From NCBI RefSeq assembly GCF_036320965.1, contig NC_092241.1, forward strand, positions 4,727,668-4,791,667: a DNA stretch of 64,000 nt, in the 5' to 3' direction. This DNA is from Panulirus ornatus (lineage: Eukaryota > Arthropoda > Malacostraca > Decapoda > Palinuridae). Both the position numbers and the translations under genes were made by a program. The notes beneath the pieces are model-generated. The model saw only the letters and a list, made by a program, of their open reading frames with translations. It had not been told where the DNA came from and did not search any database. Positions within the stretch are counted from its first letter, which is position 1; every line of letters begins with the position of its first letter. Below, in pieces: positions 31,256-41,207 of this stretch.

Positions 31256-33889
31256 TTTTATTAATACAATTGGGTTCCTACTGATAGGAAATGACATGTT
31301 TATCTAGTGCAGTTTTGGTCTTTTAGGTAGGTGAAATAAGTAAATATTTTTAAAGGATAGGAACGTCCAGTGGGATCTGGCACATTTTTTTGGGAAAAAA
31401 AGTCAATTAAGCACATGCCATTGATGAAGATCCATGAATTCAGTATCAAAAGTTTTTTATCAATGACATGATTTGCTTTGTCTCTTCTGCCATTTCATCA
31501 GAAGATAGCTTTGATTGTGCACATTTGAACTGTAGGTGAAGATAGCTTTGATTGTGCACATTTGAACTGGGGTGACTATTTGAGGACCAGGCTCTGACAG
31601 ACATTTAGTCTGTGCCAACCCTTTTGACACGTGCTCCTGTGCCCTATGCATAAGATGTGTATATAATTTCATTATGACATTTACAGTCTTATATGTTTTT
31701 TTTTTTTTTGTTTTTTTTCATACTATTCGCCATTTCCCGCATTAGCGAGGTAGCGTTAAGAACAGAGGACTGGGCCTTTGAGGGAATATCCTCATATGGC
31801 CCCCTTCTCTGTTCCTTCTTTTGGAAAATTTAAAAAAAAAATGAGAGGGGAGGATTTCCAGCCCCCCGCTCCCTTCCCTTTTAGTCGCCTTCTACGACAT
31901 GCAGGGAATACGTGGGAAGTATTCTTTCTCCCCTATATATATTTATCTATTTATTCACTTTGCCCTGTCGCCGTCCCCCGCACCAGCGAGGTAGTCTTAT
32001 ATGTATTCTTTGTATTATCATAACTGATCTTGGCCCAATCTTATTATTTGGATTATTATTGTTCACTAATGATAAAACAATGATTGATAGCTGGTTTATG
32101 ATTTATTCAACTTCAAGGCATACTTAGAAAAAAAAGAAAATACAGACAATTGAAATGAGAAACAGATGTTAAACAAGCAATATCAGCCCATCCTTATTAC
32201 AACAACTGATAGCTTGTTTGATGATATATTGAACTTCACTAGTCATTACACAGAAACGGTGAACATAAATCACTTTGTTCAATGTCGATCTTGTCACACA
32301 TTTATCATATATAAACGTATGATTATGAGATGATTTATATTGTTTGATGATTTACTCAGCATATGGAGCTAATGGGGAGGCAATAAAAAGTAGTGGTGAT
32401 GTGAGAAGGAGATGGAGTGAGTATTTTGAAGGTTTATTGAATGTGTTAGATGATAGAGTGGCAGATATAGGGTGTTTTGGTCGAGGTGGTGTGCGAAGTG
32501 AGAGGGTCAGAGAGAATGATTTGGTAAACAGAGAAGAGGTAGTGAAAGCTTCGCAGAAGATGAAAGCCGGCAAGGCGGCGGGTTTGGATGGTATTGCAGT
32601 GGAATTCATTAAAAAAGGGGGTGACTGCGTTGTTGACTGGTTGGTGAGGATATTCAGTGTATGTATGGCTCATGGTGAAGCGCCTGAGGATTGCAGAATG
32701 CATGCATAGTGCCATTGTACAAAGGCCAAGGGGATAAAGGTGTGTTCAAATTTCAGAGGTATGAGTTTGTTGAGTATTTCTGGGAATTGTATGGAGGGTT
32801 TTGATTGAGAGGGTGAAGGCATGTACAGAGAATCAAGATTGGGGAAGAGTAGTGTGGTTTCAGAAGTGGTAGGGGATGTGTGGATCAGGTGTTTGCTTTG
32901 AAGAATGTATGTGAGAAATGCTGAGAAAAACAAATGGATTTGTATGTAGCATTTGTGGATTGGAGAAGGCATATGATAGAGTTGATAAAGATGCTCCGTG
33001 GAAGGTATTAAGAGTATATGTTGTGGAAGGGAAGTTGTGAGAAGCAGTGAAAAGTTTTTATTGAGGATGTAAGGCATGCGTATGAGTAGAAAGAGAGGAT
33101 TAGTTCTCGGTGAATGTTGGTTAGTGGCAGGGGTGTGTGATGTCTCCATGGTTGTTTAATTTGTTAATGGATGGGGTTGTTAGGGAGGTGAATGCAAGAG
33201 TTTTGGAGAGGGGGCAAGTATACAGTCTGTTATGGATGAGATTGCTTGGGAAGGGGGTCAGTTGTTGTTCGCCGACGATACGGCGCTGGTGGCTGATTCA
33301 GGTGAGACACTGCAGAAGCTGGTGACTGAGTGTGGTAAAGTGTGTGAAAGAAGAAAGCTGAGAGTAAATATGAATAAGAGCAAGGTTATTATATTAGGTA
33401 CAGTATGGTTGAGGGTCAAGTCATTTGGGAGGTAAGTTTGAATGGAGAAAAACTGGAGGAAGTGAAGTGTTTAAGATATCTGGGAGTGGATTTGACAGAA
33501 GATGGAACCATGGAAGTGGAAGTGAGTCACAGGGTGGGGAAGGGGCGAAAGTTCTGGGAGCGTTGAAAAATGAGTGGAAGGTGAGAACATTATCTCGGAA
33601 AGCAGAAATGGGTATGTTTCAAGGAATAGTGGTTCCAACAATGTTATATGGTTGCGAGGTGTGGGCTATTGATACGGTCGTGCGGAGGAGGGTGGATGTG
33701 TTAGAAATGAGATGTTTGATGACAATATGTGGTGTGAGGTGGTTTGATCGAGTAAGTAATGAAAGGGTAAGAGAGATGTTTGGTAATAAAAAGAGTGTTG
33801 TTGAGAGAGCAGAAGAAGGTGTATTGAAATGGTTCGGTCACATGGAGAGAATGAGTGAGGAAAGATCACCAAAGAGGATATATGTGTCA
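31256..33889. repeat. Tandem duplication, unit B
   Basis: The unit begins directly after the A tail of the chimeric RTE with TTTTATTAATACAATTGGG, the same bases that begin unit A at 28566. The spacing offset is exactly 2690 bases up to the SINE insertion. Differences from unit A are few, and all four indels remove one base from a short homopolymer. Confidence 0.9.
31696..31992 (-). mobile_element. 297-bp composite SINE-like insertion with target duplication
   Basis: The insertion is flanked by AGTCTTATATG on both sides (31685-31695 and 31993-32003). The empty site is preserved in unit A at 28995-29005. In its own orientation (minus) it starts CTACCTCGCTGGTGCGGGGG. It then carries a GGGGAGAAAGAATACTTCCC block with GTCGTAGAAGGCGACTAAAA, which matches the RTE 5' leader. 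It ends with CGCTACCTCGCTAATGCGGG followed by GAATAGTATGAAA and a poly-A tail, which resembles the RTE 3' module. No coding region is present. Confidence 0.85.
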
Positions 33890-34025
33890 GGTGGAGGGAA
33901 CGAGTAGAAGTGGAGACCAAACTGGACGTGGAAGGATAAAGTGAAAAAGATTTTAAGCAATCAGGGCCTGAACATGCAGGAGGGTGAAAGGGTGAATTGG
34001 AACGATGTGGTATACCGGGGTCGAC
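32348..34025 (+). pseudogene. RTE RT in unit B, broken
   Basis: It has the same RT pieces as the unit A copy (KMKAGKAAGLDG, MSPWLFNLLMDG, LLFADDTALVADS, LYGCEVWAID). It shares its inherited lesions and adds four single-base losses in homopolymers near 32694, 32785, 32797 and 32960. The C-terminal part differs from the unit A copy after about 33889 and is shorter. Confidence 0.8.
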
Positions 34026-34400
34026 ATGCTGTTAATGGATTGAACCAGGGCATGTGAAGCGTCTGAGGTAAACCATGGAAAGTTTTGTGGGGCCTGGATG
34101 TGGAAAGGAAGCTGTGGTTTCGGTGCATTATACATGACAGCTAGAGACTGAGTGTGAATGAATGTGACCTTTGTTGTCTTTTCCTAGCGCTACCTCGCGT
34201 GTGTGCAGGAGGAGGGAGTTGTCATTTCTTGTGTGGTGGGTTGGCAATGGGAATGAATAAAGGTAGCAAGTATGAATTATATTCGTGTCTGTATATGTAT
34301 ATGTCTGTGTATGTGGATGTATGTATATGTTGAAATGTATAGGTATGTATAAGTGCATGTGTGGACATGTATGTATGTGCATGTGTGGACATGCATGTAT
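32366..34400 (+). mobile_element. RTE copy B, old long-UTR copy
   Basis: The 5' truncation point is the same as in unit A (GAGCTAATGGGGAGG). The copy runs through the RT pieces to a long-form 3' UTR with GACAGCTAGAGACTGAGTG (34136-34154) and TTTCCTAGCGCTACCTCGCG (34181-34200). It fades into an AT-rich tract at about 34398. Confidence 0.85.
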
Positions 34401-34522
34401 ATTATATTTATATATTATATATTTTATATATTTATATATTTTATATATTATATTTTTTATATATATATTATATATATTTTATATATATATATATAATATA
34501 TATATATATATACACATGTATA
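34398..34522. repeat. AT-rich simple sequence
   Basis: TATATTATATATTTTATATA-type low-complexity sequence joins the tail of RTE copy B to an inverted RTE 3' fragment. Confidence 0.8.
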
Positions 34523-34529
34523 TAATTAA

Positions 34530-34785
34530 ATATTTGCTGCCTTTATTCATTCCCGTCGCCACCCCGCCACGCATGAAATGACAACCACCTCCCCACGCAT
34601 GCACGCGAGGTAGTGCTAGGAAAAGACAATGATGGCCACATACGTTCACACTCAGTCTCTAGCTGTCATGTGAAACCACAGTGAAACCACAGCTCCCTTT
34701 CCACATCCAGGCCCCACAAAACTTTCCATGGTTTACCCGACGCTTCACATGCCCTGGTTCAATCCATTGACATTATGTCGACCCT
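34530..34785 (-). mobile_element. RTE 3' UTR fragment (long form)
   Basis: Reverse-strand 3' UTR words such as CATTCACACTCAGTCTC-like sequence and AGCTCCCTTTCCACATCCAGG are present, up to a GTCGAC at 34778. The fragment is cut at about 34785, where it joins a SINE-like tail in the other orientation. Confidence 0.8.
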
Positions 34786-34862
34786 GATATTCCCTCAAAG
34801 GTCCAGTCCTTTGTTCTTAACGCAACCTCGCTAATGCGGGAAATGGCGAATAGTATGAAAGA
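34785..34862 (+). mobile_element. 3' end fragment of the composite SINE
   Basis: TTCCCTCAAAGGTCCAGTCC, then CCTCGCTAATGCGGGAAATG and GCGAATAGTATGAAA match the last about 80 bases of the SINE inserted at 31696-31992. This shows the SINE is a dispersed family and not unique to unit B. Confidence 0.8.
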
Positions 34863-34879
34863 TATATATATATACTTAG

Positions 34880-35012
34880 AAATGAATGTATATGTGCATG
34901 TGTGGACGTGTATGTATATACATATGTATGAGGGTGGGTTGGGCTATTCTTTCGTCTGTTTCCTTGCGCTACCTTACTAATGCGGGAGACAGTAACAAAA
35001 TATTATTTTTTT
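34880..35012 (+). mobile_element. RTE 3' UTR tail fragment
   Basis: GTGTGGACGTGTATGTATATAC-like bases, a GGGTGGGTTGGGC stretch, and TTTCGTCTGTTTCCTTGCGC followed by the diverged GCGGGAGACAGTAACAAAAT end. It meets the next, inverted copy tail to tail at about 35012. Confidence 0.8.
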
Positions 35013-35201
35013 TTATTATACTTTGTCGCTGTCTTCCGCGTTTGCGAGGTAGCGCAAGGAAACATACGAAAGAAAAGGCCCAACCCCCCCCATACACATG
35101 TATATACATACGTCCACACACGCAAATATACATACCTACACAGCTTTCCATGGTTTACCCCAGACGTTTCACATGCCTTGATTCAATCCACTGACAGCAC
35201 G

Positions 35202-36818
35202 TCAACCCCGGTATACCACATCGCTCCAATTCACTCTATTCCTTGCCCTCCTTTCACCCTCCTGCATGTTCAGGCCCCAATCACACAAAATCTTTTTCAC
35301 TCCATCTTTCCACCTCCAATTTGGTCTCCCTCTTCTCCTCGTTCCCTCCACTTCCGACACATATATCCTCTTGGTCAATCTTTCCTCACTCATTCTCTTC
35401 ATGTGCCCAAACCACTTCAAAACACCCTCTTCTGCTCTCTCAACCACGCTCTTTTTATTTCCACACATCTCTCTTACCCTTACGTTACTCACTCGATCAA
35501 ACCACCTCACACCACACATTGTCCTCAAACATCTCATTTCCAGCACATCCATCCTCCTGCGCACAACTCTATCCATAGCCCACGCCTCGCAACCATACAA
35601 CATTGTTGGAACCACTATTCCTTCAAACATACCCATTTTTGCTTGCCGAGATAATGTTCTCGACTTCCACACATTCTTCAAGGCCCCCAGAATTTTCGCC
35701 CCCTCCCCCACCCTATGATCCACTTCCGCTTCCATGGTTCCATCCGCTGCCAGATCCACTCCCAGATATCTAAAACACTTCACTTCCTCCAGTTTTTCTC
35801 CATTCAAACTCACCTCCCAATTGACTTGACCCTCAACCCTACTGTACCTAATAACCTTGCTCTTATTCACATTTACTCTTAACTTTCTTCTTCCACACAC
35901 TTTACCAAACTCAGTCACCAGCTTCTGCAGTTTCTCACATGAATCAGCCACCAGCGCTGTATCATCAGCGAACAACAACTGACTCACTTCCCAAGCTCTC
36001 TCATCCCCAACAGACTTCATACTTGCCCCTCTTTCCAAAACTCTTGCATTTACCTCCCTAACAACCCCATCCATAAACAAATTAAACAACCATGGAGACA
36101 TCACACACCCCTGCCGCAAACCTACATTCACTGAGAACCAATCACTTTCCTCTCTTCCTACACGTACACATGCCTTACATCCTCGATAAAAACTTTTCAC
36201 TGCTTCTAACAACTTTCCTCCCACACCATATATTCTTAATACCTTCCACAGAGCATCTCTATCAACTCTATCATATGCCTTCTCCAGATCCATAAATGCT
36301 ACATACAAATCCATTTGCTTTTCTAAGTATTTCTCACATACATTCTTCAAAGCAAACACCTGATTCACACATCCTCTACCACTTTTGAAACCACACTGCT
36401 CTTCACCAATCTGATGCTCTGTACATGCCTTCACCCTCTCAATCAATACCCTCCCATATAATTTCCCAGGAATACTTAACAAACTTATACCTCTGTAATT
36501 TGAGCACTTGCTTTTATCCCCTTTGTGTTTGTACAATGGCACTATGCAAGCTTTCTGCTGATCCTCAGGCATCTCACCATGAGTCATACATACATCAAAT
36601 AACCTTACCAACCAGTGAACAATACAGTCACCCCCTTTTTTGATAAATTCCACGGCAATACCATCCAAATCCGCTGCCTTGCCGGCTTTCATCTTCCACA
36701 AAGCTCTTACTACCTCTTCTCTGTTTACCAAATCATTCTTCCTAACCCTCTCACTTTGCACACCACCTCGACCAAAACACCCTATATCTGCTACTCTATC
36801 ATCAAACACATTCAACAA
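35202..36818 (-). CDS. RTE reverse transcriptase, longest open frame in the window
   Basis: The 538-residue frame holds the whole RT. The linker motif KMKAGKAADLDG is at about 42-53 and CIVPLYKHKGDK at 91-102. AFMDLEKAYDR, with the first catalytic Asp, is at 174-184. LRQGCVMSPWLF is at 234-245 and LLFADDTALVAD, with the catalytic Asp pair, at 281-292. CFRYLGVDLAADG is at 348-360, YGCEAWAMD at 408-416 and the basic GRPNWRWKDGVKKIL at 497-511. It copies element RNA into DNA at the target nick. The natural protein would continue upstream into the endonuclease, which is frameshifted and truncated here. The initial Met is internal, not a true start. Confidence 0.9.
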   Translation of the reverse strand: MLNVFDDRVADIGCFGRGGVQSERVRKNDLVNREEVVRALWKMKAGKAADLDGIAVEFIKKGGDCIVHWLVRLFDVCMTHGEMPEDQQKACIVPLYKHKGDKSKCSNYRGISLLSIPGKLYGRVLIERVKACTEHQIGEEQCGFKSGRGCVNQVFALKNVCEKYLEKQMDLYVAFMDLEKAYDRVDRDALWKVLRIYGVGGKLLEAVKSFYRGCKACVRVGREESDWFSVNVGLRQGCVMSPWLFNLFMDGVVREVNARVLERGASMKSVGDERAWEVSQLLFADDTALVADSCEKLQKLVTEFGKVCGRRKLRVNVNKSKVIRYSRVEGQVNWEVSLNGEKLEEVKCFRYLGVDLAADGTMEAEVDHRVGEGAKILGALKNVWKSRTLSRQAKMGMFEGIVVPTMLYGCEAWAMDRVVRRRMDVLEMRCLRTMCGVRWFDRVSNVRVREMCGNKKSVVERAEEGVLKWFGHMKRMSEERLTKRIYVSEVEGTRRRGRPNWRWKDGVKKILCDWGLNMQEGERRARNRVNWSDVVYRG

Positions 36819-37560
36819 ACCTTCAAAATCTCACTCCATCTCTTCACATCACCACTACTTGTTATCACCTCCCCATTAGACCCCTTCAATGATGTTCCCA
36901 TTTGTTTCCTTGTCTTACACACTTTATATACCTCCCTCCAAAACATCTTTTTATTCTCCCTAAAATTTAATGATACTCTCTCACCCCAACTCTCATTGGC
37001 CCTCATTTTTTGCCTCTTGCACCTTTTTCTTGATCTCCTGCCTCTGTGTTTTATATATCTTCCAGTCACATGCATAATATTCCTGCAAAAATCGTCCAAA
37101 TGCCTCTCTTTTCTCTTTCACTAATCTTACTTCTTCATCCCACGACTCACTACCCTTTCTAATCTATCCAACTCCTACGCTTCTCATGCCACAAGCATCT
37201 TTTGCACAAGCCATCACTGCTTCCCTAAATACATCCCATTCCTCCCCCACTCCCCTTACGTCCTATGTTCTCACCTTTTTCCATTCTCTATTCAATCTCT
37301 CCTGGTACTTCCTCACACAAGTTTCCTTCCCAAGCTCACTTACTTTCACCACTCTCTTCACCCCAACATTCTCTCTTGTTTTCTGAAAACCTCTACATAT
37401 CTTCACCTTTGCCTCCAGAAGATAATGATCAGTCATCCCTCTAGTTGCACCTCTGAGCACATTAACATCCAAAAGTCTCTTTTGCACGCCTAAAAATTAA
37501 CACGTAATCCAATAATGCTCTCTAGCTATCTCTCCTACTTACATACGTATACTTATGTAT
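36812..37560 (-). pseudogene. Endonuclease end and linker of RTE copy 6, frameshifted
   Basis: TDHYLLEAKVKICRGFQK (SDH replaced by TDH) lies near 37385-37430. The lysine/arginine-rich linker with GRYIKHRGRRSRKRCKRQK follows near 37040, and NESWGERVSLNFRENKKMFW and TSLKGSNGEVITSSGDV come later. At least two frame changes separate these blocks. The first two thirds of the endonuclease are absent because the copy is truncated at 37560. Confidence 0.8.
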
Positions 37561-37736
37561 ATCCCTGGGGATATGGGAGAAAAAATATTTTCCACGCATT
37601 CCCTGTGTGTTGTAGAAGGCGACTATAGGGGACAGGAGGATTTGGCTAGAAACCCTTCCCCTCCTTGTATTTTAAATTTCTTAAAGGGGAAAACAGGAGA
37701 CATGTGGGGAGTGCTCATCCTCCTTGAAGGCTCAGA

Positions 37737-38521
37737 TTGGGGTGTGTAAATGTGTGTGAATGTCACCAAGATGAGAAAAAAGGAGAGATAGGTAGTATGT
37801 TTGAGGAAAGGAACCTGGATGTTTTGGCTCTGAGTCAAATGAAGCTCAAGGGTAAAGGGGAAGAGTGGTTTGGGAATGTCTTGGGAGTAAAGTCAGGGGT
37901 TAGTGAGAGCACTAGAGCAAGGGAAGGAGTAGTACTACTGAAACAGGAGTGGTGGGAGTATGTGATAGAGTGTAAGAAACTAAACTCTAGAGATTGATAT
38001 GGGTAAAACTGAAAGTGGATGGAGAGAAAGGGGTGATTATTGGTGCATATGCACCTGGGCATGAGAAGAAAGATCATGAGAGGCAAGTGTTTTGGGAGCA
38101 GCTGAGTGAGTGTGTTAGTAGTTTTGATGCACGAGACCGGGTTATAGTGATGGGTGATTTGAATGCAAAGGTGAGTAATGTGGCAGTTGAGGGAATAATT
38201 GGTGTACATGAGGTGTTCAGTGTTGTAAATGGAAATGGTGAAGAGCTTATAGATTTGTGTGCTGAAAAAGGACTGGTGATTGGGCATACCTGGCTTAAAA
38301 AGAGAGATATACACAAGTATACATATGTAAGTAGGAGAGATGGCCAGAGAATGTTATTTGATTACGTGTTAATTGATAGGTACGTGAAAGAGAGACTTTT
38401 GGATGTTAATGTGCTGAGAGGTGCAACTGGAAGGATGTCTGACCATTATCTTGTGGAGGTGAAGGTTAAGATTTGTAGGGGTTTTCAGAAGAGAAAATGT
38501 TGGGGTGAAGATGAGTTGTGA
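37737..38521 (+). pseudogene. APE endonuclease of RTE copy 7
   Basis: This is the most complete endonuclease in the window. LALSQMKLKGKG replaces the SETKLKG motif (the glutamate is lost). After a frame break near 37990 come IIGAYAPGHEKK, RDRVIVMGDLNAKV (the Asp and Asn pair), FDYVLIDRYVKE and MSDHYLVEVKVKICRG with the SDH motif. The loss of the motif glutamate and a frameshift suggest it is inactive. Its role in intact elements is to nick the chromosome and expose a 3' OH that primes reverse transcription. Confidence 0.85.
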
Positions 38522-40640
38522 CAGTAAATGAGCTTGGGAAGGAGACTTGTGTGAGGAAGTACCAGGAGAGCCTGAGTGCAGAATGGAAAAAGGTGAGAGC
38601 AAAGGATGTAAGGGGAGTGGGGGAGGAATGGGGTGTATTTAGGGTAGCAGTGATGGCTTGTGGAAAAGAGGCTTGTGGCATGAGAAGCGAGGGAGGTGGG
38701 CAGATTAGAAAGGGTAGTGTGTGATGGAATGAAGAAGTAAGATTATTAGTGAAAGAGATTAGAGGCACTTGGATGATTTTTGCAGGGAAATAGTGGAAAT
38801 GAGTGGGAGATGTATAAAAGAAAGAGGCAGGAGGTCAAGAGAAAGGTGCAAGAGGTGAAAAAGAGGGCAAATGAGAGTTGGGATGAGAGAGTATAATTTT
38901 TAAATCTTAAGGAGAATAAAAAGATGTTTTGGAAGGAGGTAAATAAAGTGCGTAAAACAAGAGAAAAAATGGGAACATCGGTGAAGGGGGCTATTGGGGA
39001 GGCAGTAATAAGTAGTGGTGATGTGAGAAGGAGATGGAGTGAGTATTTTGAAGTTTTATTGAATGTGTTAGATGATAGAGTGGCAGATATAGGGTGTTTT
39101 GGTCGAGGTGGTGTGCAAAGTGAGAGGGTCAGGGAGAAAATTTGGTAAACAGAAGAGGTAGTGAAAGCTTTGAGGAAGATGAAAGCCGGCAAGGCGGCGG
39201 GTTTGGATGGTATTGCAGTGGAATGTATTAAAAAAGGGAGTGACTGCATTTTTGACTGGTTCGTGATGATATTAATGTTCACTGTATGTATGGCTCATGG
39301 TGAAAAGCCTGAGGATTGGCGGAATGCATGCATAGTGCCATTGTACAAAGGCAAAGGGGATAAAGGCGAGTGTTCACATTACAGAGGTGTAAGTTTGTTG
39401 ATTATTCTTGGGAAATTATATGGGAGGGTTTTGATTGAGAGGGTGAAGGCATGCACAGAGCATCAGATTGGGGAAGATCAGGGTGGTTTCAGAAGTGGTA
39501 GAGGATGTGTGGATCAGGTGTTTGTTTTGAAGAATGTATGTGAGAAATACTTAGAAAAATAAATGAATTTGCATGTAGCATTCATGGATCTGGAGAAGGC
39601 ATATGATAGAGTTGATAGAGATGCTCTGTGGAAGGTATTAAGAATATATGGTGTGGGAGGCAAGTTGTTAGAAGCAGTGAAAAGTTTTTATCGAGGATGT
39701 AAGGCACGTGTACGAGTAGGAAGAGAGGAAAGGGATCGATTCTCAGTGAATGTTGGTTTGCGGTAGGGGTTAGTGATGTCTCCATGGTTGTTTAATTTGA
39801 TATGGATGGGGTTGTTAGGGAGGTGAATGCAAGAGTTTTGTAAAGAGGGGCAAGTATTTAGTCTCTTGTGGATGAGAGAGCTTGGGAAGTGAGTCAGTTG
39901 TTGTTCGCTGATGATACAGCGCTGGTGGCTGATTTGGGTGAGAAACTGCGGAAGCTGGTGACTGACTTTGGTAAAGTGTGTGAAAGAAGAAAGCTGAGAG
40001 TAAATGTGAATAAGAGCAAGGTTATTAGGTACAGTCTGGTTGAGTCAATTTGAATGGAGAGAAATTGGAGGAAGTCAAGTGTTTTAGATATCTGGGAGTG
40101 GATTTGGTAGTGGATGGAACCATGTAAGTGGAAGTGAGTCACTGGATGGGGGAGGGGGCGAAAGTTCTCGGAGCGTTGAAGAATGTGTGGAAGGCGAGAA
40201 CATTATCTCAGAAAGCAAAAATGGGTATGTTTGAAGGAATAGTGGTCCCAACAATGTTATATGGTTGTGAGGCATGGGCTATACATAGGATTGTGCGGAG
40301 TAGGGTGGATGTGTTGGATATGAGATGTTTGAGGAGAATATGTGGTGTGAGGTGGTTTGATCGAGTAAGAAATGAAAGGGTAAGAGAGATGTGTGGTAAT
40401 AAAAAGAGTGTGGTTGAGAGAGCAGACAAGGTGTATTGCAATGGTTTGGTCACATGGAGAGAATGAGTGAGGAAAGATTGACAAAGAGGATATATGTGCC
40501 ATAGGTGGAGGGAATGAGAAGTGGGAGACCAAATTGGAGGTGGAAGGATGGAGTAAAAAAAGATTTTGGGCGATTGTGGCCTGAACGTGAAGGAGGGGGA
40601 AAGGTTTGCCAGAAATAGAGTTAATCGGAACGATGTGGTA
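38522..40640 (+). pseudogene. Linker and reverse transcriptase of RTE copy 7, broken
   Basis: The basic linker (38560-39000) is followed by KMKAGKAAGLDGIAVECI, VPLYKGKGDKGE, an in-frame stop after YLEK at 39560, then AFMDLEKAYDRVDRDALWKV. Another stop falls after NVGLR, and LLFADDTALVADL comes at 39900. The LYGCEAWAIHR region and a decayed GRPNWRWKDG end follow. The lesions and long-form UTR mark it as an older copy. Confidence 0.85.
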
Positions 40641-41068
40641 TACTGAGGTCGACGTGCTGTCATTGGATTGAACCAGGGTACGTGAAGCGTATGGGGTAAA
40701 CCATGGAAAGTTTTGTGGGGGCCTGGTTGTGGAAAGGGAGCTGTGGTTTCGGTGCAATATACATGACAGCTAGAGACTGAGTGTAAACGAATGTGGCATT
40801 TGTTGTCTTTTCTTAGTACTAACTTGCTTGCGTGCGGGAGTGGGGGGGGGGTGGAGTGTCATTTCATGTGTGACGGGGTGCTATGGGAATGAATGAAGGC
40901 AGGAAGTATAAATTATGTACATATGTATACATGTATATGTGTGTGTATGTTGAAATGTATAGGTATGTATATGTGCATGTGTGGATGTGTATGTATGGAA
41001 AGGATCACAATTTTGGGCGTGATCAAGATATTCCTATGAGTCCACGGGGAAAATGAAACTCGAAAAGT

Positions 41069-41109
41069 TCCCAAGTGCACTTTCGTGTAATAATCACATC
41101 ATCAGGGGA
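41069..41109 (-). ncRNA. Hammerhead-ribozyme-like motif at the Penelope-like element end
   Basis: Read on the minus strand from 41109: TCCC (stem I strand), CTGATGA (core, 41105-41099), one extra T, GTG-loop-CAC (stem II), GAAA (41084-41081), the palindromic AAGTGCACTT (41082-41073, overlapping the last two bases of GAAA), and GGGA (41072-41069, stem I partner). The CUGAUGA/GAAA spacing, the 4-bp stem I and a very short palindromic stem III match the minimal type I hammerheads described in Penelope-like retroelements. The extra base before stem II is atypical. Cleavage would be predicted after T at 41073. Confidence 0.6.
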
Positions 41110-41207
41110 GACACAAGAGAGAAATAAAAGTCAGTTGATACACATCGAAAAGATAAAGCTAGGACGCCATTTGGTAAACGTGATTGTCCAAAACATACAA
41201 TGAGCGT

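Larger units (their letters stand above)
35013..37560 (-). mobile_element. RTE-like LINE, young short-UTR copy (copy 6)
   Basis: On the minus strand it starts within the endonuclease (around the IHKYTYVSRRD region at 37560) and passes the SDH region near 37420-37450 and the basic linker. It continues through the whole RT and ends in the short-form 3' UTR and tail at 35013. The RT is open for 538 codons. Its 5' edge abuts the 5' leader of the next copy head to head. Confidence 0.9.

Noticed and set aside
31715..31760. GCGAGGTAGCG words as a possible tRNA gene or CRISPR-like repeat
   Set aside because: They belong to the dispersed LINE/SINE end module. Spacing is irregular, there are no spacers of constant length, and no cloverleaf is apparent.
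34980..35718. Long open frames (up to 224 codons) on the strand opposite the RTE RT, repeated in nearly every copy
   Set aside because: They mirror the purine-rich RT coding strand. Their conservation follows from conservation of the RT, and they show no domain or independent start context.
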